From positions 3,523,001-3,587,000 of the forward strand of contig NZ_CP076620.1 of assembly GCF_020911725.1 (NCBI RefSeq): a DNA stretch of 64,000 nt, given 5' to 3'. Under the pieces are notes generated by a model, which had not been told where the DNA came from, did no database searches, and saw only the letters and a list, made by a program, of their open reading frames with translations. The translations under genes were made by a program, and so were the position numbers. Below are positions 8,513 through 19,038 of this stretch, piece by piece; the first letter of the stretch is position 1; each line of letters begins with the position of its first letter. The DNA comes from Clostridium cadaveris. GTDB lineage: Bacteria > Bacillota > Clostridia > Clostridiales > Clostridiaceae.

Positions 8513-9661
8513 TTATACCACATCCAAAAAGTCTTCTTTTCGTACTCTTTCACTAGCCACTACTTCTATTTTTGTTCCATCCCCAATTAAAGAATCTTTC
8601 TTTATTTTTACACTGTCTCCCACTATAGCTTTATCAATTATTACATTATCTCCAATTTTTACATTTGGCATTATTACAGAATTTTTTATAACGCAGTTTT
8701 TCCCTACTGATACATCTTGGAATAATACTGAATTCTCAACATTTCCATGAATTGTACAGCCCTCTGAAAGAAGACAATTTCTAACTTTCGCTTCTGCACC
8801 TATATATTGTGCTGAGCTTACTGAGTTTGCGGAGAATATTTTCCAATTATCATCGTAAAGATCAAGTTCATTTCCTTCTCTCAATAAATCCATATTTGCT
8901 TCCCAAAGGCTTTCTATAGTCCCTACATCTTTCCAATATCCTTGGAATGGATAAGCAAACATATGCCTCTTGTCTCTTATCATGGATGGAATTATATTTT
9001 TCCCAAAATCATTGCTAGAGTTTTTATCATTTTCGTCAGCTTTTAAATATTTTTTTAGAAGTTTCCAGTTGAATATATAGATTCCCATAGACGCTTTATT
9101 ACTCTTTGGATATTGTGGTTTTTCCTCAAATTCATATATAGACATGTCTTCGTTGGTATTCATTATCCCAAACCTACTTGCTTCTTTTTCAGGAACTTCT
9201 ATTACAGCTATAGTTCCCTCGGCACCAGTAGATTTATGAAAATCAAGCATTTTTGAATAATCCATTTTGTATATGTGATCACCAGATAATATTAGTACAT
9301 ATTCTGGGTCATAACTATCTACAAACTCAATATTTTGGTATATAGCATTTGCAGTACCTTTGTACCATTTCCCGCCTTTTTCTTCTTGATATGGTGGTAA
9401 TATACTAACCCCACTATCTCTTCTGTCTAAATCCCATGGGACCCCTATTCCTATATGGGAATTAAGTTCTAAAGGTTTGTATTGAGTTAATACTCCTACA
9501 GTATAGATACCTGAGTTTGCACAGTTGCTAAGAGCAAAATCAATTATTCTATACTTTCCTCCATAAGGAACCGCTGGCTTTGCTAAATTTTTTGTAAGTA
9601 CCCCTAATCTGGAGCCCTGTCCACCAGCTAAAATCATGGCTACAATCTCTTTCTTTCTCAT
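8513..9661 (-). CDS. glgC: Glucose-1-phosphate adenylyltransferase
   Basis: A 382-aa cytosolic enzyme making ADP-glucose from ATP and glucose-1-phosphate, the committed step of glycogen synthesis. The pyrophosphorylase motif GGQGSRL (residues ~13-19), [19 protein letters not shown] (~27-45) and substrate-site segments [10 protein letters not shown] and GIYIFN are present. A C-terminal beta-helix domain follows. Length is slightly short of the ~400 aa typical of enteric enzymes, as usual in Firmicutes. Strong SD GGGGGAG. It forms a heteromer with the GlgD product next door. Confidence 0.95.
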   Translation of the reverse strand: MRKKEIVAMILAGGQGSRLGVLTKNLAKPAVPYGGKYRIIDFALSNCANSGIYTVGVLTQYKPLELNSHIGIGVPWDLDRRDSGVSILPPYQEEKGGKWYKGTANAIYQNIEFVDSYDPEYVLILSGDHIYKMDYSKMLDFHKSTGAEGTIAVIEVPEKEASRFGIMNTNEDMSIYEFEEKPQYPKSNKASMGIYIFNWKLLKKYLKADENDKNSSNDFGKNIIPSMIRDKRHMFAYPFQGYWKDVGTIESLWEANMDLLREGNELDLYDDNWKIFSANSVSSAQYIGAEAKVRNCLLSEGCTIHGNVENSVLFQDVSVGKNCVIKNSVIMPNVKIGDNVIIDKAIVGDSVKIKKDSLIGDGTKIEVVASERVRKEDFLDVV

Positions 9662-9702
9662 AAATTCTCCCCCTTTTTCAACTGATCAAGCTTAGTTCTT
9701 TT

Positions 9703-11514
9703 CTATAAATCCTTTAAAATAATATAGCCTTTAGGCTTAATAATTGTAGGATTTTTGAACTTTTCATCAGCACCTTTTAAATCAAGCTTAAATTGATATC
9801 TTAATAAATCTATTACTGAAATAGTCTTACTTTTATCCGATGAGTTTATTATTATTACTATATGGTTATTTCTATAGCTTCTCTTATATGACAAAATTTC
9901 CTTTGAAATTGAAACTATAGACAAATCTCCTTTTACAAATATCTCATCTTCTTTTCTAAGACTTATAAGCTTCTTATATATGCTTAAAATTTCATTATTC
10001 TCCTTGCCCCAAGGATAAGTTTTTCTATTGTCAGGATCTTTCCCCCCAGTAAGACCTGCCTCATCTCCATAATATACAAGAGGAACCCCTGGTAATGTCA
10101 TTATCATTAGGACAGCCAATTCTAAATTTCTTATATCTCCTCTAAGCTTAGTCAAAACTCTCTCTGTATCATGATTTCCAAGTAAGTTCATATTGCTATA
10201 AAATATATCCCTTGGATAATTTTCATAAATACTTAGCATATGCCTTTTACAGTTTTCTGCTGTTATATCCCCAATGATATAATCAATTATCGCCTGTCTA
10301 AACGGATAATTTATTACAGAGTCAAGCTCATTTCCAAATAAATATTTTCTTTTTTCACCATAGCTAATTTTATTTGATGCATCTTCCCATACTTCACCTA
10401 TTAAAATAGATTCTCTATCTTCTTTTCTTATTCTTTGCTTTAATAGTTCTATGAATTTGTCTGGAAGTTCATCAGCAACATCCAGTCTCCATCCGCTGGC
10501 CCCTAGTTTTATCCACTTTGCCGAAATTGAATTTCTGCCAGTTATTATATAATCTAAATAACTAGGTTCAAGTTCTTCTACGTCAGGAAGATTTTTGTCT
10601 CCCCACCAGCATTCATAGTCATTTGGAAATTTTCTAAATCTATACCATTTATAATATGGGGATTTTTTGCTCTCATAAGCACCTAATCCCTCATATTCTC
10701 CAAATTTATTAAAGTATTTACTATTTGCACCAGTATGATTAAACACTCCATCAAGTATTATTCTAATTCCATTTTCTTTTGCTTTAAAACAAAGTTCCTT
10801 AAAGTCTTCTTCACTACCAAACATCTCATCAATTTTCTCATAATCACCCGTATCATATTTATGACAGCTAAAAGCTTTAAATATTGGGTTTAAATATATA
10901 ATAGTTATTCCTAAGTCCTTCAAATATGGAAGTTTATTTATAACGCCTCTGATATTCCCACCATAAAAATCCCATCTGGCTATACTTCCATCCATATCCT
11001 TTATATACATAGGCTCATCGTACCAATTTGAATATATAAAGCTATTTCTTTTAGGACTATTTATATGACCATCTTCATTTCCATTAAAAAATCTATCTAC
11101 AAAGATTTGATAAACTACTCCTTCTTTATACCAATTTGGAATATACTGATCTTCATAAACAGTAATCTGATATTGTTTAGGGTTTTCTGTATATATCTTA
11201 CCCTCTCCCCCTAGGGCTTCATCATTGTTACCATAGAAATACTTATTGTCATTATTCTCTATAGTGAAGTAATAATTTATCAGACCTAATTCATTTTCTG
11301 TATAGACTTCAGCTTTGTATCTCGCACCTAATCCACCCATATTTTCATAATTCATTACTATATTTTCTTTTCTTTCATTAAAGAATGTTAGGTTTAATTC
11401 AACTTTACTGAACACTTCCGTCTCTAATATAATTTCAACTTTTGTACCTTTTTTCACAGCACCAAAGGGATTCCTATATCCCTTTGACTGCGAATTGTGA
11501 AAAGCAAAGGTCAT
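9703..11514 (-). CDS. GH13 alpha-amylase/neopullulanase-type glycosidase
   Basis: A 603-aa enzyme with an N-terminal beta-sandwich domain (~1-120) and a GH13 barrel. All four GH13 regions are visible: DGVFNH (region I, ~256), GWRLDVADE (II, nucleophile Asp, ~341), GEVWED (III, acid/base Glu, ~373) and NHDTERV (IV, ~445). No signal peptide is present, so it acts inside the cell. The layout fits GH13_20-type cyclomaltodextrinase/neopullulanase. Within the glycogen operon it probably trims branched dextrins left by GlgP. SD AAGGAGG. Confidence 0.88.
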   Translation of the reverse strand: MTFAFHNSQSKGYRNPFGAVKKGTKVEIILETEVFSKVELNLTFFNERKENIVMNYENMGGLGARYKAEVYTENELGLINYYFTIENNDNKYFYGNNDEALGGEGKIYTENPKQYQITVYEDQYIPNWYKEGVVYQIFVDRFFNGNEDGHINSPKRNSFIYSNWYDEPMYIKDMDGSIARWDFYGGNIRGVINKLPYLKDLGITIIYLNPIFKAFSCHKYDTGDYEKIDEMFGSEEDFKELCFKAKENGIRIILDGVFNHTGANSKYFNKFGEYEGLGAYESKKSPYYKWYRFRKFPNDYECWWGDKNLPDVEELEPSYLDYIITGRNSISAKWIKLGASGWRLDVADELPDKFIELLKQRIRKEDRESILIGEVWEDASNKISYGEKRKYLFGNELDSVINYPFRQAIIDYIIGDITAENCKRHMLSIYENYPRDIFYSNMNLLGNHDTERVLTKLRGDIRNLELAVLMIMTLPGVPLVYYGDEAGLTGGKDPDNRKTYPWGKENNEILSIYKKLISLRKEDEIFVKGDLSIVSISKEILSYKRSYRNNHIVIIINSSDKSKTISVIDLLRYQFKLDLKGADEKFKNPTIIKPKGYIILKDL

Positions 11515-11529
11515 TCAAAGCGTGCCTCC

Positions 11530-13965
11530 TTATAAGTTTTTATATAAAAGAGTTGAACCCCATATACTTGCAGCATATTCTTTTATAGTTCTGTCTGATG
11601 AAAATATACCAGAGTGAGCTATATTTATACCGCACATCTTCTGCCACATTCTTGCATCTTTAAAGGTTTCATCTACTTTTTTCTGAATATCTAGATAGGA
11701 CTCAAAATCCTTTAGTACAAAGAACTCATCGTTGTAAATCATCAAACTGTCATAGATACTCTTAAAGGCATTTTTATCTTGGCAGTACTTCCCATTTATA
11801 AGATCTCCAACTGTTCTCTCAAGTTTCTTATCTTCTTTGCACATCTCCACGGCAGAATAGCCGCCATTTTCTATATAATTTAATACCTCCCTAGAGTTCA
11901 TTCCAAATATAAATATATTTTCATCACCAACTTCATCATGAATCTCTATATTGGCTCCATCTAATGTGGCTATAGTAATAGCTCCATTCATCATAAACTT
12001 CATATTTGATGTTCCTGACGCTTCCTTAGTGGTTGTTGATATCTGTTCACTCAAATCTGTTGCTGGAATTATATCCTCTGCAAGGGAAACACCATAGTTC
12101 TCTAGAAATACAACTTTTATCTTTTCATTTACTCTAGGGTCGTTATTTACGACTTCTCCTATTGAATTGATTAACTCTATAGTATTCTTAGCTAGATAAT
12201 ATCCAGGCGCTGCCTTTCCTGCAAATATAAATGTTCTTGGTATAATATCCTTGTTTGGATTCTCTATAAGCTGGTTGTACAAATCCATTATTCTAAGACA
12301 GTTTAAGGTCTGTCTCTTATAGGCATGAATTCTCTTTACATGAGCGTCAAATAAGGAATTTGGATCTACTATGATGCCTGTTTTGTTTTTTATTATTTTT
12401 GCTAAATTCATTTTGTTTTCCAGTTTTATTCTTCCGAGTTCCTCTTGTATATCGGTTTTATTAGCAAATTTTTCAAAGTTTAGCAAATCTGTAGGATGTT
12501 TTATAAAGGATTCTCCTATGGTATCACATAAAAGATTTGTGAGCCCTGGATTAGATTTTATAAGCCATCTTCTATGGGTTATTCCATTTGTTTTATTATT
12601 AAACTTATTTGGATAGAAGTAGTAAAAATCTTTCATTTCTTCCTTCTTTAATATTTCAGTATGAAGCTTTGCAACTCCATTTACGCTATGGCTTCCAACG
12701 ATTGCAAGGTGAGCCATTTTTACATATTCATCAGCTATAATAGCCATACTTGATATCTTATCCCACTGACCTATATATTTTCCCCATAGACTTTTGCAGA
12801 ACCTCTCATTTATCTCTTCTACAATCATATAAATTCTTGGTAAAAGCTTTTTAAACATATCTACAGGCCATTTTTCAAGAGCTTCTGACATTATAGTGTG
12901 GTTTGTATAAGATACAGTATTTGTAGTAATTCTCCAAGCTTCTTCCCAAGATAGATTTTCTTCGTCTAATAAAATTCTCATAAGTTCAGGTATTACTAAA
13001 GTAGGATGAGTATCATTTATATGAAGAGCTACCTTTTCATCAAAGTCCAATATATCTCCTTTGTGTTTTTTGTAGTGCCTTATTATACTTTGAACTCCTG
13101 CAGATACAAAGAAATACTCCTGCTTTAATCTCAGCATTTTTCCTTCATAGAAAGAGTCTTCTGGATAAAGCACTTGAGATATTAATTCCACTGAATTTTT
13201 GTACTCTATGGCCTTAAGAAAGTCACCTCTTCTAAAGGATGAATAGTCAAATTCATTGTTTACAGCCTCTGCACTCCAAAGCCTTAAGTTATTTGCTACT
13301 TTATTTCTATATCCAACTATAGGGGTATCATAAGGAACAGCCAAGACTGGCTCATAATTTATATGGTGAAAAATAAGCTTTCCATCTACATTTTCAACTT
13401 TTACATCGCCACCAAACTTTACTATTTCAGCTTTGTCCTGTCTCCTCCTTTCCCACACATTTCCTTCTCTAAGCCAGTTATCGGAAAGTTCTACTTGTTT
13501 TCTATTTATAATTTTTTGTTCGAAAAATCCATATTTATATCTTATTCCACATCCATGTCCTGCTATATTTAATGAAGCCATTGAGTCTAAAAAACATGCT
13601 GCAAGCCTTCCAAGACCTCCATTACCTAGACCTTGATCTTGTTCCCATTCTTCCAAATCTTTTAAATTAATATTAAGTTCCTTTAACCCTTCTCTGCAAA
13701 CATCAAGCATTCCCATATTTAAAAGGGTATCTCCTAAAAGTCTTCCTAGAAGAAATTCCATAGAAAAATAATATATTTGCTTTTCTTTTGTAGAGTTATA
13801 TCGCTTGTTTGTATCCATAGAAATCTTTAAAATCATCTCTCTTATAAGACTTCCTAAAGCTTCATATCTCTGCTGATTGCTTCCAAATTCAACTTCCTCA
13901 CCATAAAGTTCTCTATATTTACTTTGATAGTTTTTTATGAAAGTTTTTTTGCTCATCGTATCCAT
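11530..13965 (-). CDS. glgP: Glycogen/maltodextrin phosphorylase
   Basis: An 811-aa GT35 phosphorylase, full length for the family, releasing glucose-1-phosphate from alpha-1,4-glucan ends. The pyridoxal-phosphate lysine motif EASGTSNMKFMMNG (residues ~642-655), FAGKAAPGY (~580), and the N-terminal YYFSMEFLLGR and GNGGLGRLAACF segments are all present. The start ATG has AGGAGG at good distance. Having glgP in the same operon as the synthetic genes lets the store be built and used from one transcript. Confidence 0.95.
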   Translation of the reverse strand: MDTMSKKTFIKNYQSKYRELYGEEVEFGSNQQRYEALGSLIREMILKISMDTNKRYNSTKEKQIYYFSMEFLLGRLLGDTLLNMGMLDVCREGLKELNINLKDLEEWEQDQGLGNGGLGRLAACFLDSMASLNIAGHGCGIRYKYGFFEQKIINRKQVELSDNWLREGNVWERRRQDKAEIVKFGGDVKVENVDGKLIFHHINYEPVLAVPYDTPIVGYRNKVANNLRLWSAEAVNNEFDYSSFRRGDFLKAIEYKNSVELISQVLYPEDSFYEGKMLRLKQEYFFVSAGVQSIIRHYKKHKGDILDFDEKVALHINDTHPTLVIPELMRILLDEENLSWEEAWRITTNTVSYTNHTIMSEALEKWPVDMFKKLLPRIYMIVEEINERFCKSLWGKYIGQWDKISSMAIIADEYVKMAHLAIVGSHSVNGVAKLHTEILKKEEMKDFYYFYPNKFNNKTNGITHRRWLIKSNPGLTNLLCDTIGESFIKHPTDLLNFEKFANKTDIQEELGRIKLENKMNLAKIIKNKTGIIVDPNSLFDAHVKRIHAYKRQTLNCLRIMDLYNQLIENPNKDIIPRTFIFAGKAAPGYYLAKNTIELINSIGEVVNNDPRVNEKIKVVFLENYGVSLAEDIIPATDLSEQISTTTKEASGTSNMKFMMNGAITIATLDGANIEIHDEVGDENIFIFGMNSREVLNYIENGGYSAVEMCKEDKKLERTVGDLINGKYCQDKNAFKSIYDSLMIYNDEFFVLKDFESYLDIQKKVDETFKDARMWQKMCGINIAHSGIFSSDRTIKEYAASIWGSTLLYKNL

Positions 13966-14009
13966 ATATGCTCCTCCTAATAAAGCTGCTTTTATTTCCT
14001 CTTTACTTT

Positions 14010-15443
14010 CTAACTTTCCATCACCGATTTATACAGTTCTTTATATTCTTTTGCAGATTTACTCCAACTATTATCATCATTCATTGCTTCTGCTACAATA
14101 GTCATCCATATATCTTTGTTTTGGAATAGTTTAAGGGCATATTCTGTCATAATTAAAAGTTCATTAGAGCTATATCCTTTAAAACTAAAGCCATTACCTT
14201 TGTTTTCATACTTATTGTATGAACGTATAGTATCTTTAAGTCCGCCAGTTTCGCGAACTATAGGTATTGTTCCATATTTTAAAGCTATCATCTGACCTAA
14301 ACCGCATGGTTCAAACAAAGATGGCATTAAGAACATATCACATCCAGCATAAATTCTGTGGGAAAGTGCATTATCAAATTTTATATTTACTGATACCTTA
14401 TTTTTGTATCTCCTTTGAAGATTGATGAATTGATCCTCATAATATTTGTCTCCAGTTCCTAGTATGACTAGCTGCACATCATATTGAAGTATCCTATCTA
14501 TCACATCCATAATAAGATCTACACCTTTTTGAGCTGTAAGTCTTGAAACCATTCCTATGACAGGAATATCTCTATTTAAGGTAAGCCCTAATTCTCTCTG
14601 AAGTTTTACTTTATTCTTTTTCTTCTCTTCGAAAGTATCCAGATTATATTTTTTGAATATATATTTATCCACTGTTGGATTATACTCACTATAATCTATT
14701 CCATTTAGGATACCTTTTAAATTATCTTTTTTATCTCTTAGAATTCCATCAAGGCGTTCCCCATATTGAGGTGTCTTAATCTCTTCTGCATAGCTATTGC
14801 TTACTGTAGAAATTCTATTAGAATAATTTAATGCTCCTTTCATAAAACTCATACCGCCATAAAATTCAAGACTTCCATCATTAAACAAGCTCATATCATA
14901 CCCAAATATGTCTGGAAGTACCTTTGGATCAAATACTCCTTGATATAATATGTTATGAATGGAAAATACGGTCTTTATATTTTTGTAAAAATCATCCTTT
15001 TTATATTCAACATTTAGCATCACTGGTATCATTCCTGTATGCCAATCATTGCAGTGTATAACATCAGGCTTCCAGTTTATCTCTTTTAAAACTTCAAGCA
15101 CCGCTTTGTCAAAGTACGCAAATCTTTCTCCATCATCATAGTAACCATAAAGTCCATCTCTGTTGAAATAATACTCATTATCTATAAAATAGTACTTAAC
15201 ACCATCAAGAGTATATTCAAATACGCCACAATACTGATTTCTCCAACTTAGCCTTACCATAAACCATTTAACAAAGTTAAGTTCCATTCTTATATCTTGT
15301 CTTATATCTTTATATTTTGGAATGATAACTCTAACATCTACACCTTCCTTTTTTAATGACTTTGGTAATGCCCCAACAACATCACCCAGTCCCCCTGTCT
15401 TTATAAAAGGATGTGACTCTGAAGCTGCTATAAGTACTTTCAT
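14010..15443 (-). CDS. glgA: Glycogen synthase (ADP-glucose type, GT5)
   Basis: A 477-aa glycosyltransferase. The ADP-glucose-binding KTGGLGDVVGALP is at residues ~15-27, and the second-domain motifs SRLTAQKGVD (~298) and PSLFEPCGLGQM (~370) complete the GT5 set. The start is ATG 15443, which overlaps the glgB stop as TAATG with GGGAGG eight bases upstream. An earlier in-frame ATG at 15449 sits too close to that ribosome site. It elongates linear glucan for GlgB to branch. Confidence 0.94.
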   Translation of the reverse strand: MKVLIAASESHPFIKTGGLGDVVGALPKSLKKEGVDVRVIIPKYKDIRQDIRMELNFVKWFMVRLSWRNQYCGVFEYTLDGVKYYFIDNEYYFNRDGLYGYYDDGERFAYFDKAVLEVLKEINWKPDVIHCNDWHTGMIPVMLNVEYKKDDFYKNIKTVFSIHNILYQGVFDPKVLPDIFGYDMSLFNDGSLEFYGGMSFMKGALNYSNRISTVSNSYAEEIKTPQYGERLDGILRDKKDNLKGILNGIDYSEYNPTVDKYIFKKYNLDTFEEKKKNKVKLQRELGLTLNRDIPVIGMVSRLTAQKGVDLIMDVIDRILQYDVQLVILGTGDKYYEDQFINLQRRYKNKVSVNIKFDNALSHRIYAGCDMFLMPSLFEPCGLGQMIALKYGTIPIVRETGGLKDTIRSYNKYENKGNGFSFKGYSSNELLIMTEYALKLFQNKDIWMTIVAEAMNDDNSWSKSAKEYKELYKSVMES

Positions 15444-17443
15444 TAACATTTCCTCCCATCATCTAATCCTATAATTATTGCAGCCATTGGTGGAACCTTT
15501 ATCTCTATACTATAAGGCTGCCCATGACTTGCTATATTTTGAACTATTAATGGACTGTCTCCCATGACTTGTCCAGATCCTCCATACTTTTTACTATCGC
15601 TATTCATAATTTCAACATAGTCACTTAAATGAGGTACTCCTACTCTAAAATCGTAATACACCTCCGAAGTAAAATTACATATAAAGATAAGAGTGTCTTT
15701 TTCCTTTTTGCCCATTCTCATAAAACTAATTATGCTTTGCTTATTATTATCAGCATCTATCCATTTGAAGCCATCTATGCTATCATCAAGTTCCCATAAT
15801 GCTTTCTTTTCTATATAAAGTTTATTTAAATCTCTAACAAAATCCTGAGTCATCTTGTGCATTGGGAATTCATCTATAAGGTTCCATTCAAGCTCTTCAT
15901 ATTCTCTCCATTCTATAAACTGTGCAAACTCCATTCCCATAAAGGTAAGCTTTTTCCCTGGATGTCCCATCATGTAGGATAGATACATCCTCACCCCAGC
16001 GAATTGATTCCACCAGTCACCATACATCTTTCCTATTAATGATTTTTTACCATGAACAACTTCGTCATGAGATATTGAAAGAATGAAGTTTTCACTATAT
16101 TGATACATCATTGCAAAGTTTAATTTGTTGTGGTTATTCTTCTTTTCTTCTGGACTTAGTTCCATATACTCTAAAGAATCATGCATCCATCCCATATTCC
16201 ACTTAAATTTAAATCCTAATCCTCCTTCTTCTAAAGGCTTGCTTACATTTGGCCATGTAGTTGACTCTTCAGCAATCATCATTATATTATTGTTTTCATC
16301 ATATATAGCCTTATTTAGTTCCTTTAAAAAATCTATGCCTTCTATATTTTCATTTCCGCCATATTTATTTGGAATCCACTCTCCATCTTTTCTTCCATAG
16401 TTCAAATAGAGAATATTTGAAACTGCATCCACTCTCAATCCATCTAAGTGAAATTCCTTTATCCAATACATTGCATTAGATATAAGAAAACTTCTAACTT
16501 CAGGTCGTCCTAAATCAAAATTAAAGGTCCCCCATCCTTTATTGTCAGCTTTCCAAAACTCTTCATACTCATAAGTTGGTGTTCCATCAAACATATATAA
16601 TCCATAAAGATTTTTACAGAAATGTCCTGGTACCCAGTCTAGTATTACCCCAATATTTTTTTCATGAAGTCTATTGACAAGCCTTTTAAATCCTTCTATA
16701 TTTCCATATCTTGATGTAAGAGAATAATATCCAGTTCCTTGGTAACCCCAAGATTCATCTAAAGGGTATTCAACTAACGGCATAAATTCCACATGAGTAT
16801 ATGACATATTTTCTAAATAATCAGTCAATTTTTCCGATAACTCATCATAAGTTAAGAACTTTCCATCATTTCTTCTCCAAGATCCTATATGCATTTCATA
16901 TATGTTTATAGGGCTCTCATAAAGTTTTTTTCTGTTTCTCCTTAAATTCCAATTTCTATCTGTCCATTTGAATCTTTCCTTTTTATATACTATGGAAGCA
17001 GTGTTTGGTCTTATCTCAGACATTATTGCATATGGGTCTGACTTAAATATAACTTCGCCTTTCTCACTTTTTATTGCATATTTATATAATGTTCCTGGTT
17101 CAATCCCTTCTATAAATGCACTCCAAATTCCACCTTTTGAAAGTTTAGTCATCTTGTATTCATCATTAATTTGGAAATCATTTTTATCACATACCACCCA
17201 TACATTCTTTGCTCTAGGGGCCCAAGTTGAAAATCTAACCCCATGTTTATTATTTTCTGTGACTACATGAGAACCTAAAATTTCATAGGCATTATAATTT
17301 TTCCCTTCATGAAATAAATAAGCATTATATTCAGTGATAGTACTTTTATTTATTCTCTGTTTTTTCTCCTTCGTGTCTTTCTTGCTTTCACTTCCTTTTT
17401 GAGATGAAGCTTTAGCAACTTCCTTACTACTGGCTCTTTTCAA
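15443..17443 (-). CDS. glgB: 1,4-alpha-glucan branching enzyme
   Basis: A 666-aa GH13_9 enzyme with an N-terminal CBM48-like domain and catalytic barrel. Visible are DWVPGHF (region I), GLRVDAVSN (nucleophile Asp), IAEESTTWP (acid/base Glu) and SISHDEVVHGK (region IV). Residues 1-~33 form an extra Lys/Ser-rich tail not needed for catalysis. The start codon is TTG at 17443, supported by AAGGGGGGAA at correct spacing; no ATG lies nearby in frame. It is the first gene of the glycogen operon. Confidence 0.93.
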   Translation of the reverse strand: MKRASSKEVAKASSQKGSESKKDTKEKKQRINKSTITEYNAYLFHEGKNYNAYEILGSHVVTENNKHGVRFSTWAPRAKNVWVVCDKNDFQINDEYKMTKLSKGGIWSAFIEGIEPGTLYKYAIKSEKGEVIFKSDPYAIMSEIRPNTASIVYKKERFKWTDRNWNLRRNRKKLYESPINIYEMHIGSWRRNDGKFLTYDELSEKLTDYLENMSYTHVEFMPLVEYPLDESWGYQGTGYYSLTSRYGNIEGFKRLVNRLHEKNIGVILDWVPGHFCKNLYGLYMFDGTPTYEYEEFWKADNKGWGTFNFDLGRPEVRSFLISNAMYWIKEFHLDGLRVDAVSNILYLNYGRKDGEWIPNKYGGNENIEGIDFLKELNKAIYDENNNIMMIAEESTTWPNVSKPLEEGGLGFKFKWNMGWMHDSLEYMELSPEEKKNNHNKLNFAMMYQYSENFILSISHDEVVHGKKSLIGKMYGDWWNQFAGVRMYLSYMMGHPGKKLTFMGMEFAQFIEWREYEELEWNLIDEFPMHKMTQDFVRDLNKLYIEKKALWELDDSIDGFKWIDADNNKQSIISFMRMGKKEKDTLIFICNFTSEVYYDFRVGVPHLSDYVEIMNSDSKKYGGSGQVMGDSPLIVQNIASHGQPYSIEIKVPPMAAIIIGLDDGRKC

Positions 17444-17487
17444 AATAAATTCCCCCCTTAGCCACAGTTCGATTAATTCTGTATGGT

Positions 17488-17549
17488 AAAAAAAACAGGT
17501 ATCATTATTACTAGAATGTTTTATTTTTCTGTAATATCGTACCTGTTTT
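17488..17549 (-). terminator. Long-loop hairpin with T8 tract between sodA and glgB
   Basis: On the minus strand a 10-bp stem AAAACAGGTA/TACCTGTTTT (17549-17540 and 17501-17492) is followed by eight T. An inner AUUAC/GUAAU stem closes part of the ~40-base loop. It could end the sodA transcript, or act as an attenuator for glgB, since a -35/-10-like pair (TTGCTA, 17 bases, TTATAA) lies upstream of it. Confidence 0.65.
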
Positions 17550-17623
17550 GGTTATCTACTTTTTAATCAACATTTATATGCTTCTTCCATAAGATGTTGT
17601 TTTATAATTCAAATTTCTTTAGT

Positions 17624-18232
17624 TTAGCAATTATAATATTCTTCAACTTTAGCCCAATCGATTATATTCCATATATTTTTAACATAATCAGCTCTCAAGT
17701 TTTTATACTTTAGATAATATGCATGTTCCCATACATCTATAGTTAATATTGGTTTAAGTCCCTTACTTAAAGGTGTATCTTGATTTTGTGTCTTTACTAT
17801 TTCTAAATGTCCATGTTTTGTTCTTACAAGCCATCCATATCCTGATCCAAATTGAGATATTGCTTCTGCACTTAATTTTTCTTTAAGCTCTTCAACACTA
17901 CCAAATGTATTATTTATCTCTTCTAATAATTTTCCTTCTGGTGATTTTTTAGGATTTGGAGATAAAAGTGAAAAATATAAATTATGATTTGCTACTCCTC
18001 CTCCTTGGTTTATTACACCTTGTCTAATATCCTTTGGTATCTTGTCTGTGTGTGAGAGTATTTGTTCAAGTGACTTGTCATCGGTAAATTTATCATAGCC
18101 TTCTAAAAGTGCATTTAGATTGTTTACATAGGTTTGTAAGTGCTTATTGTAATGAATATTTACAGTCTCTGCATCAATATATGGCTCTAATGCATCATAG
18201 GAATATGGTAGTACTATCTTCTCGTATTTCAT
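17624..18232 (-). CDS. Superoxide dismutase, Fe/Mn family
   Basis: A 202-aa cytosolic enzyme that dismutates superoxide. The metal ligands are visible: His in VNIHYNKH (~26), His in VANHNLYF (~80), and Asp/His in IDVWEHAYYLKY (~165-169). The Mn-type NQDTPLSKG segment precedes the last motif. Start is placed at ATG 18232, with GGAGG eight bases upstream; the five extra residues of a start at 18247 would lie within that ribosome site. Metal choice (Fe or Mn) cannot be fixed here. Confidence 0.92.
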   Translation of the reverse strand: MKYEKIVLPYSYDALEPYIDAETVNIHYNKHLQTYVNNLNALLEGYDKFTDDKSLEQILSHTDKIPKDIRQGVINQGGGVANHNLYFSLLSPNPKKSPEGKLLEEINNTFGSVEELKEKLSAEAISQFGSGYGWLVRTKHGHLEIVKTQNQDTPLSKGLKPILTIDVWEHAYYLKYKNLRADYVKNIWNIIDWAKVEEYYNC

Positions 18233-18408
18233 AAAATCATCCTCCATAAAATTATTATTAATAATTTGTAAACCAATTATTTAATTGCTTTTGCTTTACT
18301 TTATGTAAATATATTACTATTATATCACATTTTTTACAATTATGTTGTTATAAAATCAAATATATATTAAAATATTATTCAAAATAGTAATTAAAGAAGG
18401 TGTCATTA

Positions 18409-18942
18409 ATGAAAATAGCAATATTATCTGATATTCATGGATATCCCGAAAATTTTTCTAAAGCTCTAGAATATTTCAGCGGCTGCGATATGATTTTATG
18501 TGCTGGAGATATACTTTACCATGGTCCAAGAAATCCAATATTAGATGGTTATAATCCTAAAGCCCTAGTAGAAGAAATCAAAAAATGTCCAATACCTATT
18601 TTGATTTCTAGAGGAAATTGTGATGCTGAGGTTGACCTCATGGTTTTAGATCTCCCACTAATAAGTGAATACATAGTTTATGAAAAAGATGGTACAAGAT
18701 TCATAATGACTCATGGTCATAATCAAGATGGCTGTGATCTTGAAAAAATAGCATCAACCTACAATGCAGATGTAATCATAACCGGTCATACCCATGTAAG
18801 AAAATGCCTAACTAAAGATGGTGTAACATATATAAACCCAGGATCTATTTCTGTACCTAAAGGTGATGGAATACCTAGTGTATGTATATATGAAAATGGA
18901 AAGTCTACATTCATAGATATATCTACGGGGAAAAAATTATAG
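18409..18942 (+). CDS. YfcE/MJ0936-type metallophosphoesterase
   Basis: A 177-aa calcineurin-like phosphoesterase. Metal-binding motifs are ILSDIHG (~5-10), CAGDILYHG (~33), ISRGNCD (~73), THGHNQD (~105) and ITGHTHV (~128). The ILSDIHG/GDxxxxG/GNCD/GHTH set and length fit YfcE, a phosphodiesterase with broad in vitro activity and unknown cell substrate. ATG 18409 has AGAAGG upstream and is preferred to GTG 18400. It stands alone, divergent from sodA. Confidence 0.9.
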   Translation: MKIAILSDIHGYPENFSKALEYFSGCDMILCAGDILYHGPRNPILDGYNPKALVEEIKKCPIPILISRGNCDAEVDLMVLDLPLISEYIVYEKDGTRFIMTHGHNQDGCDLEKIASTYNADVIITGHTHVRKCLTKDGVTYINPGSISVPKGDGIPSVCIYENGKSTFIDISTGKKL

Positions 18943-19038
18943 TTAATTTAAGATTGGATTGTTTGAATAAGATTACTAAATATGTTAATATTGTGTAAAT
19001 AAGATTTTGAACCAAATTTCAAATAGGGAGGCGATACC

